A stretch of 64,000 bases of DNA from Chloroflexaceae bacterium (GTDB lineage: Bacteria; Chloroflexota; Chloroflexia; Chloroflexales; Chloroflexaceae): contig JANWYD010000004.1 in NCBI GenBank assembly GCA_025057155.1, forward strand, positions 186,001 through 250,000, written 5' to 3'. Shown here piece after piece: positions 35,557 through 45,076 of this stretch. Every line of letters starts with the position of its first letter. Within the stretch, counting starts at the first letter, position 1. A program made the translations under genes and the position numbers. The notes below the pieces were generated by a model. It made no database searches. It saw only the letters and a program-made list of their open reading frames with translations, and was not told where the DNA came from.

Positions 35557-35925
35557 TCATTGCACTACGACCACAGGGGGCACCTTGCTCCACAACCGCT
35601 CCAGGCGGTAATACTCGCGCTGGGCCGGGCTGAACACGTGAACGACGACATCGTCGTAGTCGAGCACGATCCAACCGGTTTCGGGGGTGCCTTCGCGGCG
35701 CGGGTTCAGTCCAAACTCCTGGTGCACCTTTTCGTCAATGTGGTCTACAATTGCCCGGATCTGGCGATCATTTTCCCCGGAGCAAATCACGAAATAATCG
35801 GCGATAACGCTTTGCGGGCGAATGTCGAGCAGCACAATCTCATTAGCCTGCTTGTCTTCGGCCAGCTCGACGACGCGGCGGGCAATAGTTCCGGTCTCGA
35901 TAGCAATGCTCCTTTCTAGCGCCAC
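35557..35925 (-). CDS. rsfS: ribosomal silencing factor RsfS
   Basis: RsfS binds L14 of the 50S subunit and blocks subunit joining when nutrients are scarce. Conserved: ARRVVELAEDKQANEIVLLD, ADYFVICSGENDRQIRAIVD, GWIVLDYDDVVVHVF and YYRLERLW. The start is uncertain. GTG 35925 gives 122 residues but has no Shine-Dalgarno. A good GAAAGGAG at 35918-35911 points to an ATC at 35904, seven bases on, which would match the normal family N-terminus. No ATG fits. A promoter ends just upstream (35945-35973). Confidence 0.92.
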   Translation of the reverse strand: MALERSIAIETGTIARRVVELAEDKQANEIVLLDIRPQSVIADYFVICSGENDRQIRAIVDHIDEKVHQEFGLNPRREGTPETGWIVLDYDDVVVHVFSPAQREYYRLERLWSKVPPVVVVQ

Positions 35926-35944
35926 GGTTATAGTCTGTTGATTC

Positions 35945-35973
35945 GTTATACCGGATCGTACACAGTTTGGCAA
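35945..35973 (-). promoter_or_regulatory. sigma-70-like promoter of rsfS
   Basis: On the - strand TTGCCA, 17-bp spacer, TATAAC, starting just after the PspC stop. The predicted start near 35938 leaves a leader of about 34 nt to the ATC at 35904. Confidence 0.65.
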
Positions 35974-35976
35974 GCC

Positions 35977-36495
35977 TCAGCGCTGGCGTTGCAACAGGAT
36001 CACCCCGGCGACGATCAGCAGCGCGGGAAAGAGCAAGGACGTATCTATACCGAACTGATCCAGCAGGACCAGTCCGCCAATCCCGATGAGGATCAGCCCG
36101 AGGGTGCGCCAGCGAGCGTGGCGACGTTCGGGCTGACCGGCGGATTCCGGCGGTGGCGCCGGCTGCTCGGCGCTGCCTTCCATGCCTGATGGCTGGCCAG
36201 CGAACTGTTCGAGAGACGGAACCGGCGCCTCATCGGGTGCTTCGCCACCGCCGGTGCGGGCGCGTTGCGCCGATTGTTCCATAGCACCCGAAAGCTGCCG
36301 CATGCTGGCCGGCGCCGCCCTGGGCATCACCACCCACAGGATCAGATAGGCCGGCAATCCGAGCCCGCTGGTGAGGGTTACCACTACAAAGATCAGGCGC
36401 ACGATCGCCGGGTCAATATTGAAATACTCGGCGAGACCGCCACAAACGCCCGCCACCATTGACTCGGTGGCGCTCCGCCTCAGACGGGGCTGCAT
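35977..36495 (-). CDS. PspC-domain membrane protein
   Basis: 172 residues. N-terminal PspC domain: RLRRSATESMVAGVCGGLAE, then the signature YFNIDPAIVRLIFVVV and a membrane segment to LILWVVMP. A Gly/Pro/Glu-rich linker (about 65-125) leads to two short membrane segments (LGLILIGIGGLVLLDQFG, LLFPALLIVAGVILL). PspC proteins take part in envelope-stress sensing. GTAGGAG precedes the ATG. rsfS follows. Confidence 0.9.
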   Translation of the reverse strand: MQPRLRRSATESMVAGVCGGLAEYFNIDPAIVRLIFVVVTLTSGLGLPAYLILWVVMPRAAPASMRQLSGAMEQSAQRARTGGGEAPDEAPVPSLEQFAGQPSGMEGSAEQPAPPPESAGQPERRHARWRTLGLILIGIGGLVLLDQFGIDTSLLFPALLIVAGVILLQRQR

Positions 36496-36672
36496 TGCGC
36501 GCTCCTACAGCTATTCGCAGTTGGTCGCTTCATTATCACCGTGCATACGACGGTAAGGGAACGGTTAATGTTGCAGCCCGTCCGGCAACTCGACAACCGG
36601 ATGATGGATGGAAGGGTTGTGCGGTATGGGAAGCCCGCGCGCCTTTGTTCCGTAGTTTCTCCTGGCGCGCGG

Positions 36673-38436
36673 CTATGGCAGCGGCTCCAGCGCGCCGTAC
36701 TCCAGGGGATTAACGTTCACCCATCGCGCGTCCTGCCGCACCCAGACCTGGTAATCCAGGTGGGGACCTGACGACATCCCCGTAGAGCCGATGTAACCGA
36801 TCAAATCGCCACGGCGCACTTCCTGACCATCGCTTACGGCGAAGGAGGCGAGATGGGCATAGCCGGTGCGGTAGGCGGCATTGGTTACCCAGACGTGGTT
36901 GCCTCCCGGGTGGCTGTTGGCAGTGACCGTAACCACGCCGCTATGGGTGGCGTAGACCGGACGCTCCCATGTACCCTCAGGATCGGCCCTGCCATCGCCG
37001 TCGCCATCGAGCGCCAGATCGATCGCGCCCCAGACCTCTGCGGGGGCGTGCGTACCGACGCCGTAGCCCTGCGTTACGACGGTGTTCGGCGCCCGCAGCG
37101 GGTTCCCCTGCGGGCGGGCCTCGTCGGGCAGGCCGCGCCCGCGCAGCGAGTATGCGGAAGCGTTGAACTGCGTCCGCCACTCGTCCACCAGGCGCTGTAC
37201 GACGTTGATATATCCCTGAACATCATTCTCGAAGGCCGGGGCGTATATCGGAATGATCTCGGCAACAGTACGGACGCCGCGCCCCTGAATGTACTCGACG
37301 GAGATCAGGCGATACCAGTCTTCGATGCCCTCGGCCCAGGAGCCGTAGTCGCGAAAGCGCCCGTAGCAGGTCGGGTAGCCGGCACAGATGATGTTGCCGA
37401 TGTTATGTGTCGTGCCGCCTCCTGGTTTAAGCCCGGCCCAGTTGGGGTTGGTGCCGGCGCCGCTCTCGTGAATGAAAAAGGCGACGGCGAAGGCAGGGTC
37501 GATCCCGTATTTCAGGCCGAGGTTGTACCAGTCCTTACCGGTGCCCGTGGCGGGAGAGCCATACGAGCGCAGAATGGCGTCAATCTGCTGCGGGGTAAGG
37601 CTCGGCGGCCCTTCGACGGTGTAATCGCCGATCGGGCGCGCCACGGCGCCGGTGATCGCTCCGCTGCCGTCGTAGCCGTTGAGCTGCGCCTGCACCCAGC
37701 GGCCCAGGGGCGTATCCCCCGGCCCGCCACGCAGCGCGAGGATGACCGCCAGGCTTGCCACGGCAACGAGGGCAACCCTGCCCCAATGCCCGGCGCCGGA
37801 AGTGCCGGACGGCACCAGTGGGCCCAGCCACGCGCCGATCCATTCTACGGGGTCAGGCGCGTGACCGGCTCCGGGCATTTCTCGCGCTCGTGCCAGGTGC
37901 GCGGCTCCCGCTGGCTTCCTGGCGGGCCTGGCATCCTCAGAGGGAAGGTGGCGCACATCTGTGCGGGTGCGCGCGCTCTCTGCCCGCACGACGACGCGCC
38001 GTTCGTCGTCAAACGGTCGTGCTCGATTCGCGGCGTCGCTACGCCCGGCAGGCGATGTTTCGATCGGCTCGAACGGCGGCGCGGGCCTGGCCTCCGGAGG
38101 CGGCGCCGGGCGTCTGTATTCCGCCCGTGGCCTGCCATCGGGCGCCGGCGAATCCTCGCTATCGGCGCGCCGCGGAACGCGCGCAGAGGTGTAGCGCCCG
38201 TCGCGGGGCGGCCCTACGGATCGCTCTCCCTTCAGATCGGGGTCGCTGACGCGCCGGTCCGGACGCTCGAGACGGGTTTCGGCGAAGGTGGGAAAGGCGG
38301 CTTCATCTTCGGCGAACCAGTCGCTGAGCGGCTGCGGAGGCAGTTTCCTGGGGACGACATCCTTGCTCTCCAGAGCGAGACGTAGCTTACGCCGCTGGCG
38401 ATCCACCGGACGATCCTGGTCGTCGGAAGCGCTCAC
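36673..38436 (-). CDS. membrane-anchored glucosaminidase with degenerate M23 domain
   Basis: 587 residues. A charged, Pro/Arg-rich cytoplasmic part (about 1-200) leads to one membrane segment (RVALVAVASLAVILAL, about 218-235). Next comes an outside lysozyme/glucosaminidase-like domain (about 265-430: LGLKYGIDPAFAVAFFIHES, then HNIGNIICAGYPTCYGRFRD; Glu of FIHESG is the likely catalyst). Last is an M23/LytM domain (about 455-587). In that domain the zinc motif H-x3-D reads WGAID and the H-x-H reads HLD, so two of three zinc ligands are lost while the YAH and GPH histidines stay. An extra DGDGDGRAD loop looks like a calcium site. GTG start overlaps the upstream stop. The operon promoter carries a LexA-type box. 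Confidence 0.85.
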   Translation of the reverse strand: MSASDDQDRPVDRQRRKLRLALESKDVVPRKLPPQPLSDWFAEDEAAFPTFAETRLERPDRRVSDPDLKGERSVGPPRDGRYTSARVPRRADSEDSPAPDGRPRAEYRRPAPPPEARPAPPFEPIETSPAGRSDAANRARPFDDERRVVVRAESARTRTDVRHLPSEDARPARKPAGAAHLARAREMPGAGHAPDPVEWIGAWLGPLVPSGTSGAGHWGRVALVAVASLAVILALRGGPGDTPLGRWVQAQLNGYDGSGAITGAVARPIGDYTVEGPPSLTPQQIDAILRSYGSPATGTGKDWYNLGLKYGIDPAFAVAFFIHESGAGTNPNWAGLKPGGGTTHNIGNIICAGYPTCYGRFRDYGSWAEGIEDWYRLISVEYIQGRGVRTVAEIIPIYAPAFENDVQGYINVVQRLVDEWRTQFNASAYSLRGRGLPDEARPQGNPLRAPNTVVTQGYGVGTHAPAEVWGAIDLALDGDGDGRADPEGTWERPVYATHSGVVTVTANSHPGGNHVWVTNAAYRTGYAHLASFAVSDGQEVRRGDLIGYIGSTGMSSGPHLDYQVWVRQDARWVNVNPLEYGALEPLP

Positions 38437-38948
38437 GGAAGTTGCTCCTGCGCCAGCAGCGCCTGCTCCTCCGCCGTGGGCAGACGGAATGCGCCCTCGC
38501 GATTAAGGTAGACGACCCGTTCGTTGCTGACCGTGAGGACCAGATCGTTCAGGCCGTCACCGTCCATGTCCAGAAGAGATAATACCACAGGCTCAAGATC
38601 CTGGCGCGAGCCGAACAGGTACGGACCCGGTAGACTACGGGCCTGCTGCGGATCGCTCCCCGGCAGTTCAAGTACGACAACCTGCCGGTCCAGGTTCATG
38701 GCCACAATGTGCGTCGGGCGACCGGCGCCCTCCGCGCCGTGGCCGACGTACCCCGTCACGTGGGCTGTGCGGGGCCGGCCATAACGCAGATCGTCAAGGG
38801 CGATTCGCGCGCGCTCCACTACCGCGCCCACCAGCACGTGGACGGCCAGCGCCGCAAGCAGGAACGTTAAAACGTAGGCCACGCCCAGTCCCGGACGCCG
38901 GGGCGCCGCGGGCAACCTTCCCGCCAATTCTCTGCTCGTCACTGCCAT
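38433..38948 (-). CDS. membrane-anchored FG-GAP/VCBS-like protein
   Basis: 171 residues, first gene of the operon with the peptidoglycan hydrolase (GTGA overlap). It has an ideal ribosome site, AAGGAGGTGACGT before the ATG. One membrane segment (YVLTFLLAALAVHVLVGAVV, about 25-44) is followed by an outside beta domain with a repeat-like calcium motif LLDMDGDGLNDLVLTV (about 127-142). Not recognised beyond that; it may help place or restrain the downstream hydrolase. Confidence 0.75.
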   Translation of the reverse strand: MAVTSRELAGRLPAAPRRPGLGVAYVLTFLLAALAVHVLVGAVVERARIALDDLRYGRPRTAHVTGYVGHGAEGAGRPTHIVAMNLDRQVVVLELPGSDPQQARSLPGPYLFGSRQDLEPVVLSLLDMDGDGLNDLVLTVSNERVVYLNREGAFRLPTAEEQALLAQEQLP

Positions 38949-39108
38949 ACGTCACCTCCTTTCCTCGGGGTTTGAGCAGACCGCGCCCTCCTGGCCGGTT
39001 GATCCCGTTGCCGCCCAACAGCGCCTCACAGCGGCCCGGAGTGAACGAAAAGCCGGCTTAAGGGAGAACCGTGCTTTCTCCATGCCTTGCTTTCAAGAGG
39101 GCTGTTTT

Positions 39109-39138
39109 ATTATAGAACTTTTGTTCTACTCCTGTCAA
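39109..39138 (-). promoter_or_regulatory. consensus sigma-70 promoter of the hydrolase operon
   Basis: On the - strand TTGACA (39138-39133), 18-bp spacer, TATAAT (39114-39109): both hexamers are perfect. The spacer holds GAACAAAAGTTC, the reverse-strand reading of the GAAC-N4-GTTC box, so repressor binding would block polymerase. The leader to ATG 38948 is about 150 nt. Confidence 0.9.
39113..39128. promoter_or_regulatory. LexA-type (Cheo) box TAGAAC-TTTT-GTTCTA
   Basis: A perfect GAAC-N4-GTTC core with two more paired bases on each side, lying between -35 and -10 of a consensus promoter. This is the SOS box of Gram-positive bacteria (established). Its use in this organism is inferred and supported by the same core at the ssb promoter. 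Confidence 0.75.
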
Positions 39139-39204
39139 TCCGGTACGGCGTTGAGCGTCTGAGACGAGCCCCGTGCGCGACGGACGTTTCCAACAACGTC
39201 GCTA

Positions 39205-40395
39205 TCACGCCCGGTCAAGCACGGCGAGCGTTTCTACATGAGGGGTGTGGGGGAACATATCGTAACCGCGCAGGAAACGCGCGGCGTAAACGGGAGCGAG
39301 CATGCGCAGATCTTCGATCTGAGAGAGCGGATTGCACGAGACGTAGACAATGCGCCGCGGCCCGATCCGCAGCACTTCGCGGCAGACATCGGGACCCAGA
39401 CCGGTGCGAGGCGGGTCGAGCACCATTACGTCGAAGGCGCCCGGCCCCTGAGCGCGCAGATACGCCGCTACGTCAGCGGCGATGATCTGGACGTTGGCGA
39501 CGCCGTTCGACGCGGCATTTTCACGCGCCAGGGTCGCGCTCTCCTCTATCGCTTCTACGCAGACCACGCTGGCCGCGCGCGGAGCCAGGGTCAGCGCGAT
39601 GAGGCCCACGCCGCCGTACAGGTCGGCTACGGCGCGCGACCCGGGCTCGACCGCGGCGCTCACGTCGTCCAGAAGGCGCTCCAGGAGATGCACATTGTTC
39701 TGGAAGAAGGTATTGGGGCCTATTGCCAGGCGCAGGCGCCCGACGCGCATGCTCAGCGTCGCGGCGCCCCAGTGGCGCACCGCCACGCCGAAGGAGAGGT
39801 CCGTCAGGCTGTCGTTACGCAGCCAGTGAAAGCCGACCACACCGGGCTGCTCCAGCGCCGCGGCGGCCAGGCGCTCCATGGCTTCTTCCGGCTCGCCGGC
39901 AGCGGTAACCGTCGCCAGCAGCAGTTCATTATCGGGGCTGCGGCGCACGACGATGTAGCGCAAAAAGCCCTCGTGACGCCGCACGTCGTAGTCGGGCAGA
40001 TCGAGGGCGCGAGCCTTGGCCCACACCGCGCGGGCCGCCGCGAAAGCCACAGGAGGAATGAGATGGCACTCCTCCAGATCCACCACCTGGCTGAAGCGTC
40101 CCCGCGCCCGCAACCCGAAGCGCCCCCTGGTGGTCACATAGTCCATGCGCGTGCGATAACCGAAGGGGTCAGGCGAAGGGACCAGCTCCAGGTCCCCGGC
40201 TGCGGTCATCGTCGGCGCGCCGACTTCCGTGAAGACGCGCCCGAGCGCAGTCCGTTTGGCAGCGATCTGGGCCGAGTAGGCCCGGTCCTGAAATGCGCAG
40301 CCGCCGCATTCGACGGCATGCCGGCAACGGGGCAGGACCGCCTCCCCGGACCGGGCCAGGTCGGTCACCAGGCGCCGGAACTCTTTCGCGCGCAT
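39205..40395 (-). CDS. class I SAM-dependent RNA (uracil-C5) methyltransferase, RlmD/TrmA family
   Basis: 396 residues from ATG 40395 (GGAG 8 bp upstream). It carries the iron-sulfur Cys set CRHAVECGGCAFQD (about 25-38) with a later Cys in EECHLIPP, the SAM-binding core VADLYGGVGLIALTLAPRAA, DVMVLDPPRTGLGPDV and the catalytic-Cys motif IVYVSCNPLSQIEDL. No TRAM domain precedes it. It should methylate C5 of a uridine in rRNA or tRNA; which one cannot be told. Confidence 0.9.
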   Translation of the reverse strand: MRAKEFRRLVTDLARSGEAVLPRCRHAVECGGCAFQDRAYSAQIAAKRTALGRVFTEVGAPTMTAAGDLELVPSPDPFGYRTRMDYVTTRGRFGLRARGRFSQVVDLEECHLIPPVAFAAARAVWAKARALDLPDYDVRRHEGFLRYIVVRRSPDNELLLATVTAAGEPEEAMERLAAAALEQPGVVGFHWLRNDSLTDLSFGVAVRHWGAATLSMRVGRLRLAIGPNTFFQNNVHLLERLLDDVSAAVEPGSRAVADLYGGVGLIALTLAPRAASVVCVEAIEESATLARENAASNGVANVQIIAADVAAYLRAQGPGAFDVMVLDPPRTGLGPDVCREVLRIGPRRIVYVSCNPLSQIEDLRMLAPVYAARFLRGYDMFPHTPHVETLAVLDRA

Positions 40396-40436
40396 GCTGG
40401 TTCTCCAGGACCCCGTCCGCAACCGGGAGGGTTGCG

Positions 40437-40943
40437 CTACCCTTCGGCCAGGCCCTCCTCCTCGACCACGCGGCGCATGCGCGCCAGCATCTGCGCCCGG
40501 CGCGCCCTCGCCAGAGCCGCGGGCGCCAGCGGGGTGAAGGGCCACACAACCCCATCACCGTCGAGGCGACCGCGCTCGAAGTCCAGCCGCAGCAGCGCCC
40601 CTTCGGCCAGCCGTGCCGCGGCGGCAGGCAGCCTCAATATGGGCAGGCCATAATCTTCGCCAGCGGCGACCACCTCCGCCGCGGCCTCCCGGCAGATCAG
40701 CGCCGCGACGCCCACGGCTTGCAGGGCCAGCACCGCCGCCTCGGCGCCCTCGCCGCCGAAGAGGTCTCCATCTACGACCAGCACGTCACCCTCGCGGGCG
40801 CGCCCGGCAAACTCCGCATCAACCGCGGCCAGACAGAGGGCGGCGATTTCCGCCGGGTCGCCGCCGGCGGCCACTTCGGGAGCAATGATCTGCCGGGGAT
40901 TGAGCGAGGCGCTGACGCGCCGGGCGTAGCCTGTAATGACCAT
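40437..40943 (-). CDS. aconitase-swivel / LeuD-like protein with altered motif
   Basis: 168 residues from ATG 40943, resembling 3-isopropylmalate dehydratase small subunits: ITGYARRVSASLNPRQIIAP, EFAGRAREGDVLVVDGDLFG, and LALQAVGVAALICREAAAEV leading to YGLPILRLP. The substrate-binding loop that normally reads GCGSSRE is GGEGAE here, so standard catalysis is doubtful. There is no LeuC next to it; it lies between thrC and an RNA methyltransferase on the same strand. Upstream in-frame codons to 41150 read as intergenic sequence. Confidence 0.6.
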   Translation of the reverse strand: MVITGYARRVSASLNPRQIIAPEVAAGGDPAEIAALCLAAVDAEFAGRAREGDVLVVDGDLFGGEGAEAAVLALQAVGVAALICREAAAEVVAAGEDYGLPILRLPAAAARLAEGALLRLDFERGRLDGDGVVWPFTPLAPAALARARRAQMLARMRRVVEEEGLAEG

Positions 40944-41096
40944 ACACGCTTTACGTGCGCCGCGGTTGCGCCGCAGCGCGAAAACAAGAAACGGGATTTC
41001 TTCAACCCGCTGCCGGGCAGCAGGCATCGCGCCCGTTCGAGGCTGCCAGCGCAGGCATCGGCGCCCCGCCGACCCCATCCAACGACGCATACCCAA

Positions 41097-41113
41097 TCCA
41101 AAATCCAAAATCC
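41097..41113. repeat. TCCAAAA heptad repeat, short array
   Basis: TCCAAAATCCAAAATCC: two full units and the start of a third, 3 bp from the stop codon of thrC. Same unit as the murB array. Confidence 0.75.
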
Positions 41114-41115
41114 CC

Positions 41116-42483
<1,368 letters not shown>

Positions 42484-42620
42484 TCAATGCACAGGGTCTT
42501 CTGATACTTGCCGCAGAGGACGTAAAGTTTGTTCAGGGCGCATAGCTTAAGGCGCGCCCGAAATGCGACGCATGAACGATTGTACAGACCTTATCGCCTT
42601 GCAGCGACCTTCGCCGAGGA

Positions 42621-43055
42621 TTATACCACGCCCCCGGCGTTCTCGGCTTCGATGGCGGCGATCTGCCTGCCGGCCTCATCGCGCCAGTAGCCCTCCGGGG
42701 CCAGTTCGACGAAGCGCCGCAGGTCGGCGAGGGCCTCCGCGGGTCTGCCGTTGAAGCGATGGAACAGGCCGCGTTGCAGATAGGGTTCGGGCCACTCCGG
42801 GCGCAGGGCGCTGGCCCGCTCCAGATCGGCAACGGCGGCGGCGTACTCCCCCAGTTCGCGTCCGCGGATGAGGCCGCGCTGGTAGTACGCCGGAGCGAAC
42901 TCCGGCCAGCAACGGATGGCGCGCCGAAACGAGCCGACTCCGGCGTGGTAGAAGGAGCGATCGTGGGTGGTATGCCCCATGTAGCACAGGCTGAGGCCCC
43001 AGAGGTGCCACCAGCGCGCCCAGAGACGGCCCGGAAGTGAGGTGCGGCTCTCCAT
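42621..43055 (-). CDS. tetratricopeptide-repeat protein
   Basis: 144 residues with about three TPR units: FYHAGVGSFRRAIRCWPEFA, AYYQRGLIRGRELGEYAAAV followed by ADLERASALRPEW, and PYLQRGLFHRFNGRPAEALA. A short aromatic N-terminus precedes them. Probably a protein-interaction scaffold. It follows the STAS gene by 22 bp and is likely co-transcribed with it. Confidence 0.85.
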   Translation of the reverse strand: MESRTSLPGRLWARWWHLWGLSLCYMGHTTHDRSFYHAGVGSFRRAIRCWPEFAPAYYQRGLIRGRELGEYAAAVADLERASALRPEWPEPYLQRGLFHRFNGRPAEALADLRRFVELAPEGYWRDEAGRQIAAIEAENAGGVV

Positions 43056-43077
43056 GGTGATGTCTTGGTCCTTCGGC

Positions 43078-44187
43078 TTACCTGCTTGCCTCGCCTTTCC
43101 CGTTGGGAATCAGCGACAGGGCGGTCTGCAACCTGGCGGCGGTGCGCAGGTTGCCGAGATCCGCGCCCAGGCTTACAAGCGTCTGCGCCAGTTCGGGGCG
43201 GATGCCTGCCAGGATCGTCTCGGCGCCCATCAGCCGGGCAGCCCGGGCTACCTGTAACAGCACTTCGGCGACCTGTGTGTCAACAATCGCCACACCGGTC
43301 ACATCAAGGATCAGGACGCGGGCCTGCTGCTCCTCAAGCGCCTGGAGGGCCGTTGTTAACAGGTTGTGCGCGCGGCCTTCATTAATGTTGCCGATCAACG
43401 GGATCACCAGTGTCTCATCACTTACTGGAATCACCGGCGTCGCCACCGCCATAAACATCTGGTTCAACTGCTGCTGAGCCTGGAGACTTTCGGCGAGCCG
43501 GGACGCCATGGCGCGCTGTTCCTCGACCATCTGGTGCAGCCTCGCCGTGCGTTCCGTGACCCGCTTCTCTAACGTGGCGTTCATTTCGGACAACTGCTGG
43601 TTGGTCGTTTCGAGTTGACGCCGGGTGCTTTCGGCCTCTCGCAGCGCGCGCTGCAGGTTCAGCGCCCCGATAAAGGCAATAAAGGCGCTGACGACCAGCA
43701 GCACGGTGAGATGCCCGATGGCCAGCGGCAGATTGATCGCCTGCCTGGTCGCCTCGGGAACCAGCGCAGAGGCGCCCAGGACTCCAGCGATTAACATCCC
43801 CAGCACGATCCAGATCTGATTCGGAGGCAGCAGAATGCTGGACAACAACACGCCGATAAGCAGATAAAACAGGTTGAAAGGAGAGGTCGGATTAAGAAAC
43901 AAACCGCTCAATGTGCCGAGGATGCTGAGCACGATCAGAACATACGCTCCCGCAGTGACAAAACCCTTGCGCGCCAGCGCCCCCGCGCTGGCAAAGACCA
44001 GCACTGCAAGTCCAAGATTGACGAACCGCCGGGGCATCGGTTGCAGCAGCGTCAGCCCCACCCCGACCGTTAGCAGAACGACGATAATGCCGAGACAGAT
44101 TGTGATCAAGATCCGGCCCCGGCGCCTGGTGTCGGGATCAGGTGTCGCGACTTCAGTGAGCGTTTGAATGAACCGCGTCATTGTCAT
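43078..44187 (-). CDS. membrane STAS-domain (RsbR-like) regulator
   Basis: 369 residues: about six membrane segments (30-190, starting ILITICLGIIVVLLTVGVGL), a coiled coil (about 195-245, ESTRRQLETTNQQLSEMNAT), then a STAS domain (about 255-365) with the characteristic LILDVTGVAIVDTQVAEVLL core. RsbR/RsbS-type STAS proteins form stressosome-like signalling complexes; the Thr of DVTG and the VDTQ site are candidate phosphoacceptors (family inference). Kinase and phosphatase partners are not in the window. Confidence 0.85.
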   Translation of the reverse strand: MTMTRFIQTLTEVATPDPDTRRRGRILITICLGIIVVLLTVGVGLTLLQPMPRRFVNLGLAVLVFASAGALARKGFVTAGAYVLIVLSILGTLSGLFLNPTSPFNLFYLLIGVLLSSILLPPNQIWIVLGMLIAGVLGASALVPEATRQAINLPLAIGHLTVLLVVSAFIAFIGALNLQRALREAESTRRQLETTNQQLSEMNATLEKRVTERTARLHQMVEEQRAMASRLAESLQAQQQLNQMFMAVATPVIPVSDETLVIPLIGNINEGRAHNLLTTALQALEEQQARVLILDVTGVAIVDTQVAEVLLQVARAARLMGAETILAGIRPELAQTLVSLGADLGNLRTAARLQTALSLIPNGKGEASR

Positions 44188-44393
44188 CTCTTCATCATTA
44201 GTCTGTGACGTAAGTTTCCTTGCATTTCCGCCCTCCTCCCCAGTCTCCCCCCAACAGGGGGAGGAGCCGGACGCCCTCCCCCGGCGGGGTTTAAGGGCGG
44301 ACAGAACACCCGGGCGAATACCGTCGCTACCGCATTGGGACGGCCCCGAGCGCGGCTCTGGCCTCCCCTCTCCCGCGCGCGGGAGAGGGGGGC

Positions 44394-44465
44394 GTTGGGC
44401 GTCCCAATGGCCCGGATGGCGAATGTGACGCGAGGATGGGCCGGAAAAACCCTACACCTGAGAAT
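44394..44465. repeat. half copy of the MITE-like element
   Basis: Reads GTTGGGCGTCCCAATGGCCC to CTACACCTGAGAAT, the reverse complement of 9123-9192 at about 90% identity. One terminal repeat (CACCTGAGAA) is present; the other end is not visible. A second, inverted ATTGGGACG lies at 44335-44343. Confidence 0.7.
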
Positions 44466-44837
44466 GGGGAGGGGGTGGGTTGAGCGAAAAACGTAGTTCA
44501 TACCCTGATTATAGCCTTGAGTTTATTCTTTCTACCGTGTCACCGTGCCTCTGGCGGGGGCGCGGGGGCTGGCCAGCCCCCAAAGATCCTCACTTCCTGG
44601 TGCGGCCCGGCGAAGCCTCGCCGCACCGGGAAGCGCAAAGCTCGGAGGGGTGCGGGCCTTCCAAACCTCCTCGCAGCAGAACCTGCAGCAAGTGACAAAG
44701 TAAAGTTAATGAATTGTAGCATGCGCATGTAACCGGGCCTGGCTTTGCCGCTTCAAGGCGCACAGAGTGCTGCCCGCTCCCATTCGCCCTCGCCCCTCCC
44801 GACTTGCCGGTAATGCATAGCCCCCAGGCAGGGGAAT

Positions 44838-44856
44838 GGGGAAACCCGGTTTCTCC
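44838..44856. repeat. dispersed GGGGAAACC-type palindrome
   Basis: GGGGAAACCCGGTTTCTCC lacks only one base of perfect symmetry; upstream of mltG. Confidence 0.7.
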
Positions 44857-45076
44857 GTCTCCCTGATGATCATTAATGAAAAAATCCGGTATCGCCCGCG
44901 AAAGGCGGACTTCGCATCGGCAGCCCACGGCTTCAGCCGCCGGGCTGCAGGGCGAATAGCGGTTTATATTCTTAATCTTCATCAGGGAGGCGAATGGTAT
45001 AATGGCCCGCATCGAGAAAGAACGCGCGCCGCCTGGCGGGCGGGTCGCGCGGCGTTGACCGAGGAGGTTCACGTTG

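Larger units (their letters stand above)
44188..45076. other. 889-bp intergenic region without a supported gene
   Basis: Between divergent STAS and mltG genes. It holds a half copy of the MITE-like element (44394-44465), an inner palindrome CCCCTCTCCCGCGCG with its complement (44366-44390), GGGGGCTGGCCAGCCCCC (44564-44581), a GGGGAAACC palindrome and a TATAAT at 44998-45003 ahead of mltG. Short frames here are Pro/Arg-rich and lack ribosome sites. Confidence 0.7.

Noticed and set aside
44480-44732. Short + strand frames in the 889-bp gap before mltG
   Set aside because: No ribosome sites; they overlap palindromes and repeat DNA.
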